A program made the translations under genes and the position numbers. A stretch of 64,000 bases of DNA from Pseudomonas alkylphenolica. Lineage in GTDB: Bacteria > Pseudomonadota > Gammaproteobacteria > Pseudomonadales > Pseudomonadaceae. The notes beneath the pieces were generated by a model. The model did no database searches. It saw nothing but the letters and a program-made list of their open reading frames with translations, and had not been told where the DNA came from. Below, piece after piece: positions 1 to 8,454 of the stretch (positions are counted from its first letter, which is position 1; every line of letters begins with the position of its first letter). The stretch lies in assembly GCF_000746525.1 (NCBI RefSeq), contig NZ_CP009048.1, forward strand, positions 4,033,501-4,097,500. The letters run 5' to 3'.

Positions 1-221
1 GGCTTGCGGCTGGTCGAGCCGTTGAAGATGACGTCGGTCATCGACTCGCCACGCAGGTTTTTCGCCGAGCTTTCGCCCATCACCCAGCGCACCGCATCGA
101 TGATGTTGGACTTGCCGCAGCCATTGGGCCCGACTACCGCCGCCATGTTGCTGGGGAAGTTGACCGTGGTCGGGTCGACGAACGACTTGAACCCGGCCAG
201 GCGAATGCACTTTAGGCGCAT
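1..221 (-). CDS. smc: Chromosome segregation protein SMC, N-terminal fragment (cut by window edge)
   Basis: Only the first 73 or so codons are inside the window, and the gene continues past the left edge. The translation begins [19 protein letters not shown] and contains the Walker A loop GPNGCGKSN followed by [19 protein letters not shown], the typical head-domain start of bacterial SMC ATPases, which act in chromosome condensation and segregation. The ATG (219-221) lies two bases after the stop codon of the upstream GntR-family gene, so the two are probably co-transcribed and possibly translationally coupled. The identification is firm despite the truncation, because the N-terminal SMC signature is highly conserved. 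Confidence 0.93.
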   Translation of the reverse strand, partial: MRLKCIRLAGFKSFVDPTTVNFPSNMAAVVGPNGCGKSNIIDAVRWVMGESSAKNLRGESMTDVIFNGSTSRK

Positions 222-223
222 GC

Positions 224-883
224 TCAGGCGGTCGCCAGTGCCGCCAGCACCAGCTCGCAGCTGCGCTGGCAGTATTCGACCAGCACCGTGCGGATGCGCG
301 CCTGATCGCGGGCGACCACGGCCTCCAGCAGGTTGGCGAACAACGCCAGGAAGTCGCTCATTTCGGCCTTGCGTTGATCCAGCGCCAGATAATAGGCGCG
401 GCTCATGGCCGGCTGCAGGTTCTCGACGGTTTCCTGCAAGTAAGGATTGTTGGCGAACGGGTAAGCCGCGCGCATTACCGCAAAGCTTTCTTCGACGAAG
501 ACCTTGATGTCCTGGCGCTGCAGGGCACTGGCCAGGCTTTGCTGGATGTCCAGGAATGCCAGCAGGTCGCTTTCATTGCGCCAGTTCTGTGCAACCGCAT
601 TGCCCAGCAGGATGTAGAGCTCGCCCATCAAGGTGCACAGGCTGCGCACACCATGCTCGTCGAGTTCGGTCACATGAGCGCCACGGCGCGGCAGGATGGT
701 CACCAGGTGCCGACGTTCGAGGATCAGCAAGGCTTCACGCACCGAGCCGCGACTGACGTTCAATGCCTGGGTGACCTTCTGCTCCTGGATACGCTCAGCA
801 GGTTTGAGCTCGCCGCGGATGATCCGCTCGGCCAGGTAGTGGGCAATTTGCTCGGAGAGGCTGTCCGGCGCCTTGAACGTCAT
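224..883 (-). CDS. GntR/FadR-family transcriptional regulator
   Basis: The product has 219 residues. Residues about 8-75 form the winged helix-turn-helix of GntR proteins ([20 protein letters not shown], then [18 protein letters not shown]), and the rest is an all-helical FCD-type ligand-binding domain. It is divergent from xdhA across a 270-base gap, the usual place for a regulator of xanthine dehydrogenase genes, so purine-linked control is inferred. The ligand is unknown. Its stop codon is two bases before the smc start. The operator-like repeat at 1065-1082 lies between it and xdhA and could be its target, although that is not shown by sequence alone. Confidence 0.85.
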   Translation of the reverse strand: MTFKAPDSLSEQIAHYLAERIIRGELKPAERIQEQKVTQALNVSRGSVREALLILERRHLVTILPRRGAHVTELDEHGVRSLCTLMGELYILLGNAVAQNWRNESDLLAFLDIQQSLASALQRQDIKVFVEESFAVMRAAYPFANNPYLQETVENLQPAMSRAYYLALDQRKAEMSDFLALFANLLEAVVARDQARIRTVLVEYCQRSCELVLAALATA

Positions 884-1064
884 GGTTTTCCTTCAAAATC
901 ATTGAACTGTGCAAAGGGCGCAATTGTAGCGCACTTGCCCCGGCGCCGCGCAGGGGCCTGGAAGCAGAAGTTGGCGGCAATGGCGCAAAAAATTCGGCCA
1001 TGGGTACAGCGGACTATGCTCTATAGAGAGACGCCTGTGGCGGGTGGGTAATGGCGTGTAAATT

Positions 1065-1082
1065 TTCCTGACCCAGAAGTCA
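1065..1082. promoter_or_regulatory. Operator-like inverted repeat TGAC-N6-GTCA upstream of xdhA
   Basis: The sequence TTCCTGACCCAGAAGTCA matches 17 of 18 bases of the element at 8333-8350 in front of the AzgA-type permease. TGAC and GTCA form the inverted half-sites. It lies 8 bases upstream of the putative -35 box of xdhA, a position compatible with activator or repressor binding. Which protein binds is unknown; the adjacent GntR regulator is the first candidate. Confidence 0.55.
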
Positions 1083-1090
1083 GAAAATTG

Positions 1091-1119
1091 TTGACCTAAA
1101 AATCAAGTCTGCTTACAGT
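1091..1119 (+). promoter_or_regulatory. Putative sigma-70 promoter of xdhABC-guaD
   Basis: TTGACC (1091-1096) and TACAGT (1114-1119) are separated by 17 bases, a good match to a sigma-70 -35/-10 pair. The -10 box ends 36 bases before the preferred xdhA start codon at 1156. Confidence 0.5.
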
Positions 1120-1155
1120 CCGCTCAACAACAATAAACCGCGTGTGAGGCCTTCC

Positions 1156-2610
1156 GTGATCCAGTTTCTATTAAACCAGGAGCTGCGCAGTGAGCATGCC
1201 CTGGATCCCAACCTGACAGTGCTGCAATACCTGCGCGAGCACTTGGGCAAGTCCGGTACCAAGGAAGGCTGCGCCAGCGGCGATTGTGGTGCCTGCACAG
1301 TGGTGGTCGGCGAACTGGCCGTGGACGACGACGGCCGTGAGCAGATCCGCTACCGCAGCCTGAACTCGTGCCTGACCTTTGTTTCGTCGCTGCACGGCAA
1401 GCAATTGATCAGCGTCGAAGGTCTCAAGCACCAAGGGCAACTGCACAGCGTGCAACAGGCCATGGCCGACTGCCACGGCTCGCAGTGCGGCTTCTGTACC
1501 CCCGGTTTTGTCATGTCGCTGTTTGCCCTGCAAAAGAACAGCGATGCACCGGACCTGCACAAGGCCCAGGAAGCGCTGGCTGGCAACCTCTGCCGCTGCA
1601 CCGGTTACCGCCCTATTCTCGCCGCCGCCGAACAGTCCTGCTGTCAGGCCAAGCCAGACCAGTTTGACAGCAACCAGGCGCAGACCATTGCCCGCCTCAA
1701 AGCCATTGCGCCGAGCGAAACCGGTGAACTCAACAGCGGCGACAAGCGCTGCCTGGTACCGTTGACCGTGGCCGACCTCGCCGACCTCTATGGCTCGCAC
1801 CCCGAAGCACGCTTGCTCGCTGGCGGTACCGACCTGGCGCTGGAAGTCACCCAGTTCCACAAAACCCTGCCGGTGATGATCTACGTCGGTAACGTCGCCG
1901 AACTCAAGCGCATCGACAGCCTTGATGAGCATCTGGAAATTGGCGCGGCCACACCGTTGACCGACTGCTACGACGCCTTGAGCCGCGAATACCCGGACTT
2001 CGGCGAGCTGCTGCACCGCTTTGCTTCCTTGCAGATCCGCAACCAGGGCACTCTCGGTGGCAACATCGGCAACGCCTCGCCGATCGGTGACTCCCCGCCC
2101 CTGCTGATTGCCCTGGACGCGCAGATTGTCCTGCGCAAAGGCGGCAGCACCCGCACTCTGGCGCTGGAAGACTACTTCATCGACTACCGCATCACTGCCC
2201 GCCAGGAAAGCGAGTTCATCGAAAAGATCATTGTGCCGCGCGCCCGCAGCGCCTGGACGTTCCGCGCCTACAAGGTTTCCAAGCGTCTGGACGACGATAT
2301 TTCCGCCGTCTGCGCCGCCTTCAATCTGCGTATCGAAAACGGTGAGGTTGAAGCCGCACGTATCGCCTTCGGCGGCATGGCTGCAATCCCCAAACGCGCC
2401 CGCGCCTGCGAAGCCGCGTTGGTCGGTAAAGCCTGGAACCAGGCCAGCATCGAACGCGCCTGCCAGGCCCTGGCCGAAGACTTCACCCCGCTGTCGGACT
2501 TCCGCGCCAGCAAGGAATACCGCCTGCTCAGTGCGCAGAACCTGCTGCGCAAATACTTCATCGAACTGCAAACGCCGCACATCGAGACCCGGGTGACCGC
2601 TTATGTCTAA
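1156..2610 (+). CDS. xdhA: Xanthine dehydrogenase small subunit (2Fe-2S and FAD domains)
   Basis: XdhA passes electrons from the molybdenum centre through two [2Fe-2S] clusters to FAD during hypoxanthine to xanthine to urate oxidation. Residues 1-75 are a plant-ferredoxin-type domain with Cys39, Cys44 and Cys47 (GCASGDCGACTVVVG). The second cluster domain has CGFCTPG near residue 110 and NLCRCTGYRP near 144. The remainder is a FAD-binding/CO dehydrogenase flavoprotein-type module (LAGGTDLALEV; RNQGTLGGNIGNASPIGDSP). The chosen start is GTG at 1156, giving 484 residues, because GAGG at 1146-1149 is a well-spaced ribosome binding site; an upstream GTG at 1144 would overlap that site. It overlaps xdhB by 8 bases. 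Confidence 0.95.
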   Translation: MIQFLLNQELRSEHALDPNLTVLQYLREHLGKSGTKEGCASGDCGACTVVVGELAVDDDGREQIRYRSLNSCLTFVSSLHGKQLISVEGLKHQGQLHSVQQAMADCHGSQCGFCTPGFVMSLFALQKNSDAPDLHKAQEALAGNLCRCTGYRPILAAAEQSCCQAKPDQFDSNQAQTIARLKAIAPSETGELNSGDKRCLVPLTVADLADLYGSHPEARLLAGGTDLALEVTQFHKTLPVMIYVGNVAELKRIDSLDEHLEIGAATPLTDCYDALSREYPDFGELLHRFASLQIRNQGTLGGNIGNASPIGDSPPLLIALDAQIVLRKGGSTRTLALEDYFIDYRITARQESEFIEKIIVPRARSAWTFRAYKVSKRLDDDISAVCAAFNLRIENGEVEAARIAFGGMAAIPKRARACEAALVGKAWNQASIERACQALAEDFTPLSDFRASKEYRLLSAQNLLRKYFIELQTPHIETRVTAYV

Positions 2611-4999
2611 CCATCACGTCGCCAAAAGCCAGGCACAAATGGCCGAGCTGTTCAGCCAGGACCTGACCACCGGAGTCGGGCGCAGCATCAAGCACGACAG
2701 CGCCGACAAGCAGGTCAGCGGTGAAGCGCAGTACATCGATGACCGCCTGGAATTCCCCAACCAGCTGCACGTGTATGCGCGCATGTCCGACCGCGCCCAT
2801 GCGCGGGTGCTGAAGATCGATACCAGCCCCTGCTACGCCTTCGAGGGTGTGCGCATCGCCATCACCCACGAAGACATTCCGGGCCTCAAGGACATTGGCG
2901 CGATCATGCCCGGCGACCCGTTGCTGGCCATCGACAAGGTAGAGTTCGTCGGCCAGCCGGTGCTCGCCGTCGCCGCCCGCGACCTGGACACCGCACGCCG
3001 CGCAGCAATGGCCGCGATCGTCGAATACGAAGACCTGGAACCGGTGCTCGACGTGGTCGAGGCCCTGCGCAAGCGTCACTTCGTGCTGGACAGCCACACC
3101 CACAAACGCGGCGACTCGGCCACGGCCCTGGCGAACGCGCCGCACCGCCTGCAAGGTACCCTGCACATCGGCGGCCAGGAACACTTCTACCTGGAAACCC
3201 AGATCTCTTCGGTGATGCCTACCGAAGACGACGGGATGATCGTCTACTGCTCGACCCAGAACCCTACCGAGGTGCAGAAGCTGGTGGCCGAAGTGCTCGA
3301 CGTGCCGATGAACAAGGTACAGGTCGACATGCGTCGCATGGGCGGCGGCTTCGGCGGCAAGGAAACCCAGGCGGCAAGCCCGGCGTGCCTGTGCGCGGTG
3401 ATCGCGCGCCTGACTGGCCAGCCGACCAAGATGCGTCTGCCGCGGGTCGAAGACATGCTGATGACCGGTAAACGTCATCCGTTCTACGTCGAATACGACG
3501 TCGGCTTTGATGACAGCGGCCGCCTGCACGGCATCAACCTGGAGCTGGCCGGCAACTGCGGCTACTCGCCGGACCTTTCGGCATCCATCGTCGACCGCGC
3601 CATGTTCCACTCCGACAACGCCTATTACCTGGGCGACGCCACGGTCAACGGTCATCGCTGCAAGACCAACACCGCGTCGAACACTGCCTACCGGGGCTTC
3701 GGCGGCCCGCAGGGGATGGTCGCCATCGAAGAGGTGATGGACCATATCGCCCGCAGCCTGGCACTCGACCCACTAGAGGTACGCAAGGCCAACTACTACG
3801 GCAAGACCGAGCGTAACGTCACCCACTACTACCAGACCGTCGAGCACAACATGCTCGAGGAAATGACCGCAGAACTGGAAGCCAGCGCCGACTACCATGA
3901 GCGCCGCGAATCGATCCGCCGCTTCAACGCCCACAGCCCTATCCTCAAGAAAGGCCTGGCGCTGACTCCGGTGAAGTTCGGCATTTCGTTCACCGCCAGC
4001 TTCCTCAACCAGGCCGGTGCGCTGGTGCACGTTTACACCGACGGCAGCATCCACCTGAACCATGGCGGCACCGAGATGGGCCAGGGCCTCAACACCAAGG
4101 TTGCGCAGGTAGTGGCCGAGGTATTCCAGGTCGACTTCCAGCGTGTACAGATCACCGCGACCAACACCGAGAAAGTGCCGAACACCTCACCGACGGCGGC
4201 CTCCTCCGGCGCCGACCTGAACGGCAAGGCAGCACAGAACGCGGCAGAGACCATCAAGAAGCGCCTGGTCGAGTTCGCCGCGCGGCAATACAAGGTGACC
4301 GAGGAAGACGTCGAGTTCCGCAACAATCATGTGCGTATCCGCGACGAGATCATCAGCTTCGACGCGTTGATCCAGCAGGCTTACTTTGCCCAGGTATCGC
4401 TGTCGAGCACCGGCTTCTACAAGACCCCGAAAATCTATTACGACCGTAGCCAGGCCCGTGGCCGTCCGTTCTACTACTTCGCCTTCGGTGCGGCCTGTGC
4501 CGAAGTGGTCGTCGACACCCTGACCGGCGAATACAAGATGCTGCGCACCGATATCCTGCACGACGTCGGCGCTTCGCTGAACCCGGCCATCGACATCGGC
4601 CAGGTGGAAGGCGGCTACGTTCAGGGCATGGGCTGGCTGACCACCGAAGAGCTAGTGTGGAACGCCAAGGGCAAACTGGTGACCAACGGTCCGGCCAGCT
4701 ACAAGATCCCGGCGGTGGCCGATATGCCGATCGACTTTCGGGTGAAGCTGGTGGAAAACCGCAAGAACCCGGAAGACACCGTGTTCCACTCCAAAGCCGT
4801 GGGTGAACCGCCGTTCATGCTGGGTATCGCCGCTTGGTGCGCGATCAAGGATGCCGTGGCCAGCCTGGCGGACTACCGGGTGCAACCGAAGATCGATGCG
4901 CCGGCGACACCTGAGCGGGTGCTGTGGGGTTGCGAGCAAATGCGCAAGGCGGTAGCGGCACAACAGCCGGTTGCCGAGGTTGAGACCGTAGCACCGTAG
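2603..4999 (+). CDS. xdhB: Xanthine dehydrogenase large, molybdopterin-binding subunit
   Basis: This 798-residue catalytic subunit carries the molybdenum cofactor that hydroxylates hypoxanthine and xanthine. Family motifs are present in order: GGGFGGKETQ, YRGFGGPQGM, GGTEMGQGLN and KAVGEPPFMLG, the last containing the glutamate that acts as general base in this family. Length and motif order match bacterial XdhB. The ATG at 2603 lies inside the last codons of xdhA, which indicates translational coupling. A REP pair follows directly, before xdhC, and may limit readthrough or protect the upstream mRNA. Confidence 0.96.
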   Translation: MSNHHVAKSQAQMAELFSQDLTTGVGRSIKHDSADKQVSGEAQYIDDRLEFPNQLHVYARMSDRAHARVLKIDTSPCYAFEGVRIAITHEDIPGLKDIGAIMPGDPLLAIDKVEFVGQPVLAVAARDLDTARRAAMAAIVEYEDLEPVLDVVEALRKRHFVLDSHTHKRGDSATALANAPHRLQGTLHIGGQEHFYLETQISSVMPTEDDGMIVYCSTQNPTEVQKLVAEVLDVPMNKVQVDMRRMGGGFGGKETQAASPACLCAVIARLTGQPTKMRLPRVEDMLMTGKRHPFYVEYDVGFDDSGRLHGINLELAGNCGYSPDLSASIVDRAMFHSDNAYYLGDATVNGHRCKTNTASNTAYRGFGGPQGMVAIEEVMDHIARSLALDPLEVRKANYYGKTERNVTHYYQTVEHNMLEEMTAELEASADYHERRESIRRFNAHSPILKKGLALTPVKFGISFTASFLNQAGALVHVYTDGSIHLNHGGTEMGQGLNTKVAQVVAEVFQVDFQRVQITATNTEKVPNTSPTAASSGADLNGKAAQNAAETIKKRLVEFAARQYKVTEEDVEFRNNHVRIRDEIISFDALIQQAYFAQVSLSSTGFYKTPKIYYDRSQARGRPFYYFAFGAACAEVVVDTLTGEYKMLRTDILHDVGASLNPAIDIGQVEGGYVQGMGWLTTEELVWNAKGKLVTNGPASYKIPAVADMPIDFRVKLVENRKNPEDTVFHSKAVGEPPFMLGIAAWCAIKDAVASLADYRVQPKIDAPATPERVLWGCEQMRKAVAAQQPVAEVETVAP

Positions 5000-5006
5000 T
5001 GTGCTC

Positions 5007-5056
5007 ATCGCGGGGCAAGCCCGCTCCTACCTGTGGGAGCGGGCTTGCCCCGCGAT
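5007..5056. repeat. REP pair (inverted), xdhB-xdhC gap
   Basis: Two copies of the core GCGGGGCAAGCCCGCTCC face each other in inverted orientation around a short loop, giving a near-perfect hairpin. It fills most of the 75-base gap between xdhB and xdhC. The class is arranged with the GCGGGG ends outermost. Confidence 0.9.
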
Positions 5057-5074
5057 TAAAGAGGCAATTTAACT

Positions 5075-5920
5075 ATGCACACCTGGATCAACGCCCTCGC
5101 CGACCTGCAAGCCCGCGGTGAAGCCTGCGTACTGGTGACTATCATCGAAGAACGCGGTTCGACGCCACGCAATGCCGGCTCGAAGATGGTGGTCAGCGCC
5201 GAGCAACTGTTCGACACCATCGGCGGCGGCCACCTTGAATACAAGGCAATGAAAATCGCCCGCGAGATGCTCGCCGAGCGTCGCGAATCACCGCATCTGG
5301 AGCGTTTCAGCCTCGGCGCCAGTCTTGGCCAGTGCTGCGGCGGCGCTACCGTGCTGCTGTTCGAGCCCATGGGCCAGGTGCAGGCGCAAATCGCCGTGTT
5401 CGGCGCAGGCCATGTCGGCCGCGCTCTGGTACCCTTGCTCGCCGCGCTGCCCTGCCGGGTGCGCTGGATCGATTCGCGCGAGCAGGAGTTTCCCGAGCAG
5501 ATTCCGGCCGGCGTCAGCAAGATCGTCAGCGAAGAGCCGGTCGATGAGGTCGACGACCTGCCCGCTGGCAGCTATTGCATCGTCATGACCCACAACCATC
5601 AGCTGGACCTGGAACTGACCGCTGCAATCCTTAAACGCAATGACTTCACCTGGTTCGGTCTGATCGGCTCGAAGACCAAACGGGTCAAGTTCGAACACCG
5701 CCTGCGTGAACGCGGCTACACCGAGGAGCGCCTGCAACGCATGCGTTGCCCGATGGGCCTGGCCGAGGTCAAGGGCAAGCTGCCGATCGAGATCGCCGTG
5801 TCCATCGCCGCTGAAATCATTGCCACCTACAACGCCAGCTTCGGCCAGCACGACAGTGCGACCAATGCCGGCCCCATTGCCCAATTGCTGCCGCCCTCGC
5901 GGCGCAGCCAAGCCATATGA
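5075..5920 (+). CDS. xdhC: Xanthine dehydrogenase accessory protein XdhC
   Basis: XdhC binds the molybdenum cofactor, promotes its sulfuration and delivers it to the large subunit; it is not part of the final enzyme. The 281-residue product has the XdhC/CoxI N-terminal domain (VLVTIIEERGSTPRNAGSKM and DTIGGGHLEY, then SLGQCCGGAT with a conserved Cys pair). A C-terminal Rossmann-type domain begins IAVFGAGHVGRALVPLLAAL and continues with MTHNHQLDLELTAAIL and FGLIGSKTKR. AGAGG precedes the ATG. guaD starts 10 bases after its stop. Confidence 0.95.
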   Translation: MHTWINALADLQARGEACVLVTIIEERGSTPRNAGSKMVVSAEQLFDTIGGGHLEYKAMKIAREMLAERRESPHLERFSLGASLGQCCGGATVLLFEPMGQVQAQIAVFGAGHVGRALVPLLAALPCRVRWIDSREQEFPEQIPAGVSKIVSEEPVDEVDDLPAGSYCIVMTHNHQLDLELTAAILKRNDFTWFGLIGSKTKRVKFEHRLRERGYTEERLQRMRCPMGLAEVKGKLPIEIAVSIAAEIIATYNASFGQHDSATNAGPIAQLLPPSRRSQAI

Positions 5921-5930
5921 CGAGAGCCCT

Positions 5931-7235
5931 ATGAGCGCAACCCGCAAAGCCTACCGTGCCGCCATCCTGCACAGCATCGCCGACCCTGCCGAGGTGGGAA
6001 TCGAAGCGTCCTATCAGTATTTCCAGGACGGCCTGCTGCTGATCGACAACGGCAAGATCAGCGCCCTGGGACACGCCAGTGAACTGCTGCCGACTCTGCC
6101 CGCCGACATCGAGGTGCAGCACTATAAAGATGCCCTGATCACTCCTGGCTTTATCGATACCCACATCCACTTCCCGCAGACCGGCATGATCGGTTCCTAC
6201 GGCGAGCAACTGCTGGACTGGCTCAACACCTACACCTTCCCGTGCGAAAAGCAGTTTGCCAACAAGGAGCACGCCGACAAGGTAGCGAAGATTTTCGTCG
6301 AAGAGCTGCTGCGCAACGGCACCACTACTGCCCTGGTGTTTGGCAGCGTGCACCCCGAGTCAGTCAATGCCTTCTTTGAAGAAGCCGAACGTCTTGACCT
6401 GCGGATGATCGCCGGCAAGGTGATGATGGACCGCAACGCCCCGGACTACCTGACCGATACCGCTGAATCGGGCTACACCGAAAGCAAGGCGCTGATCGAA
6501 CGCTGGCACGGCAAGGGCCGCCTGCACTACGCCGTGACTCCACGCTTCGCTCCGACCAGCACCCCGGAGCAACTGACCCTGGCCGGGCAACTGCTGAGCG
6601 AATTCCCTGACCTGTACATGCACACCCACCTGAGTGAAAACCTCAAGGAGATCGACTGGGTCAAGGAACTGTTCCCTGAGCGCAAGGGTTACCTGGACGT
6701 CTACGATCACTTCAAGCTGCTCGGTGAGCGCTCGGTATTCGCCCACGGCGTGCACCTGTGCGACGAAGAGTGCCAGCGTCTGGCCGAAACCGGTTCGGCC
6801 GTGGCCTTCTGCCCGACCTCCAACCTGTTCCTCGGCAGCGGCCTGTTCAACCTGCCGCAGGCGGAGAAGTTCAAGGTCAAGGTCGGCCTGGGGACTGACG
6901 TCGGTGCCGGCACCAGCTTCTCGCTGCTCAACACCCTCAACGAGGCCTACAAGGTCATGCAACTGCAGGGCGCGCGCCTGAGCCCGTTCAAGTCGCTGTA
7001 CCTGGCCACCCTCGGCGGCGCTCAGGCGCTGAGCCTGGATGACCGCATCGGCAGCCTCAAACCTGGCAACGATGCCGACTTCGTGGTGCTCGACTACAAG
7101 GCGACGCCGCTGATGGACTACCGCATCCAGCAGTCGAACAGCATCGACGAGACCCTGTTCGTGCTGATGACCCTGGGCGACGACCGTACCGTCAAACAGA
7201 CCTTCGCCGCCGGGCGTTGCGTACACCAGCGTTAA
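5931..7235 (+). CDS. guaD: Guanine deaminase
   Basis: This zinc amidohydrolase converts guanine to xanthine plus ammonia, feeding XdhAB. It has 434 residues from the ATG at 5931; the reading frame is open further upstream but that part overlaps xdhC. Metal-site and family motifs are visible: PGFIDTHIHFPQTGM, NTYTFPCEKQF, MHTHLSENLKE, FAHGVHL and GLGTDVGAGTS, the last with the catalytic-site aspartate. The C-terminal DADFVVLDY is typical of the amidohydrolase beta-sandwich. The spacing from xdhC indicates one transcript xdhA-xdhB-xdhC-guaD. A REP pair follows. Confidence 0.96.
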   Translation: MSATRKAYRAAILHSIADPAEVGIEASYQYFQDGLLLIDNGKISALGHASELLPTLPADIEVQHYKDALITPGFIDTHIHFPQTGMIGSYGEQLLDWLNTYTFPCEKQFANKEHADKVAKIFVEELLRNGTTTALVFGSVHPESVNAFFEEAERLDLRMIAGKVMMDRNAPDYLTDTAESGYTESKALIERWHGKGRLHYAVTPRFAPTSTPEQLTLAGQLLSEFPDLYMHTHLSENLKEIDWVKELFPERKGYLDVYDHFKLLGERSVFAHGVHLCDEECQRLAETGSAVAFCPTSNLFLGSGLFNLPQAEKFKVKVGLGTDVGAGTSFSLLNTLNEAYKVMQLQGARLSPFKSLYLATLGGAQALSLDDRIGSLKPGNDADFVVLDYKATPLMDYRIQQSNSIDETLFVLMTLGDDRTVKQTFAAGRCVHQR

Positions 7236-7246
7236 TCTTCAAAAAC

Positions 7247-7311
7247 ATCGCGGGGCAAGCCCGCTCCCACAGGTTCGAGTAACTCCTGTGGGAGCGGGCT
7301 TGCCCCGCGAT
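7247..7311. repeat. REP pair (inverted) between convergent guaD and GntR genes
   Basis: The two inverted GCGGGGCAAGCCCGCTCC cores are separated by about 25 bases. The element occupies the gap between two converging genes, where it may serve as a bidirectional transcription or mRNA boundary. Confidence 0.9.
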
Positions 7312-7327
7312 TGTTTTGAGCCGGTTA

Positions 7328-8095
7328 TCAGCCCTTGATCGGCACCGAACTACCGCGCTTCTTGGTCTGCAACAAATGCGAGAACACCGCATGCAGATCA
7401 TCCGAAGCGCTGTCCTCGTCGAGGTTGAGCTTGCTGTCGATGTGATCCATGTGGTGCATCATCAGGCTGACCGCCTGATTGACGTCACGCGCCTCGATGG
7501 CATCGATCAGCTGCATGTGCTCGTCGTAGGAACAGTGCGAGCGGTTACCGCTTTCGTACTGGGCGATGATCAACGAAGTCTGCGACACCAGGCTGCGCTG
7601 GAAGCTGATGAGCGGTGCATTGCCGGCGGCTTCGGCCAGCTTCAGGTGGAACTCGCCAGACAGGCGAATACCGGCGCCACGGTCGCCCCGGGAGAAACTG
7701 TCGCGCTCTTCACGCACCATCTGGCGCAGTTCGTTGAGCTGCTCGGCTGTGGCGTGCTCGACCGCAAGTTCGGTGATGGCACGTTCAACCATACGCCGCG
7801 AGAAAAACACCTGGCGCGCTTCCTCAACGGTCGGGCTGGCCACCACCGCACCGCGGTTAGGCCGCAGCAGTACCACGCTTTCATGCGCCAGGCGCGACAG
7901 TGCGCGGCGAATGATGGTGCGGCTGACGCCAAAGATTTCGCCCAGGGCTTCCTCGCTCAACTTGGTACCCGGCGCCAGGCGTTGTTCGAGAATGGCCTCG
8001 AAAATGTGCGCATAGACGATATCGTCCTGGGTTCCGCTGCGCCCGGCCTTGCCGGTACGCACTGGTTTCTTGAGAGGTTGCAGCTGTTCGTTCAT
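7328..8095 (-). CDS. GntR-family (FCD) regulator, probable master regulator of purine/glyoxylate genes
   Basis: The 255-residue product starts MNEQLQPLKK at 8095. Residues about 25-90 are the GntR winged helix (DDIVYAHIFEAILEQRLAPG; GVSRTIIRRALSRLAHESVV). The FCD effector domain follows, with histidine/aspartate metal-type positions (HLKLAEAAGNAPL; DEHMQLIDAIEARD; HHMDHID). The frame is open further upstream, but that stretch is compositionally poor as protein and has no better start. It lies between guaD and the AzgA permease and resembles HpxS-type regulators of purine use. A TTGTACACAG site 108 bases upstream suggests autoregulation. FadR-type GntR proteins typically bind tnGTA..TACna palindromes, which fits the TTGTATACAA elements across this window; the link is inference. 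Confidence 0.88.
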   Translation of the reverse strand: MNEQLQPLKKPVRTGKAGRSGTQDDIVYAHIFEAILEQRLAPGTKLSEEALGEIFGVSRTIIRRALSRLAHESVVLLRPNRGAVVASPTVEEARQVFFSRRMVERAITELAVEHATAEQLNELRQMVREERDSFSRGDRGAGIRLSGEFHLKLAEAAGNAPLISFQRSLVSQTSLIIAQYESGNRSHCSYDEHMQLIDAIEARDVNQAVSLMMHHMDHIDSKLNLDEDSASDDLHAVFSHLLQTKKRGSSVPIKG

Positions 8096-8202
8096 GGGCA
8101 CTCGAGCACGGGGATCGGCCTGTCGGACCCTGACTGTAATACCAGCCAGTGGGGCGGAGGCAAGTCTTGGTAAGAAAATTAAACGATTAAGGTATGGGCA
8201 CA

Positions 8203-8212
8203 TTGTACACAG
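8203..8212. promoter_or_regulatory. Degenerate TTGTATACAA site upstream of the GntR gene
   Basis: TTGTACACAG matches TTGTATACAA at 8 of 10 positions. It lies in the 359-base divergent gap (8096-8454) between the GntR gene and the AzgA-type permease, nearer the regulator, and could serve autoregulation. It is weaker than the other sites. Confidence 0.35.
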
Positions 8213-8291
8213 CCGCAGCGATTTCTGCAGGGGGTGATGGCCTTTATAGCGATGCGGCGAAATTATTTGCGCACAACAACGAAAACATTAT

Positions 8292-8319
8292 TTGCATTCT
8301 TTGTATACAAACGCATAAT
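8292..8319 (+). promoter_or_regulatory. Putative promoter of the AzgA-type permease with operator TTGTATACAA in its spacer
   Basis: TTGCAT (8292-8297) and CATAAT (8314-8319) are separated by 16 bases and could be -35 and -10 boxes. The perfect palindrome TTGTATACAA occupies 8301-8310, inside the spacer, so a bound protein would block polymerase. The rest of the 8096-8454 gap holds the weak site at 8203, the TGAC-N6-GTCA element at 8333, and nothing else that I recognise. Confidence 0.55.
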
Positions 8320-8332
8320 CCATTCGTGCAAC

Positions 8333-8350
8333 TTCCTGACTCAGAAGTCA
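8333..8350. promoter_or_regulatory. Second copy of the TGAC-N6-GTCA element
   Basis: TTCCTGACTCAGAAGTCA differs at one base from the element upstream of xdhA (1065-1082). Here it lies just downstream of the proposed -10 box and would fall in the early transcribed leader, or overlap a second promoter. Confidence 0.55.
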
Positions 8351-8454
8351 ACAAAAGGTCCGGTCGCCTGCCATCCCATCCGCCTCACAGAGCTTCCCAG
8401 TGCGTGCGCAGGACTGGCTCTGAAAAACAAGAAAAGACTTGAGGAGTACATGCT

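Noticed and set aside
1171..2580. A 469-residue minus-strand frame opposite xdhA
   Set aside because: It mirrors the codon pattern of xdhA and has no start region, ribosome binding site or domain.
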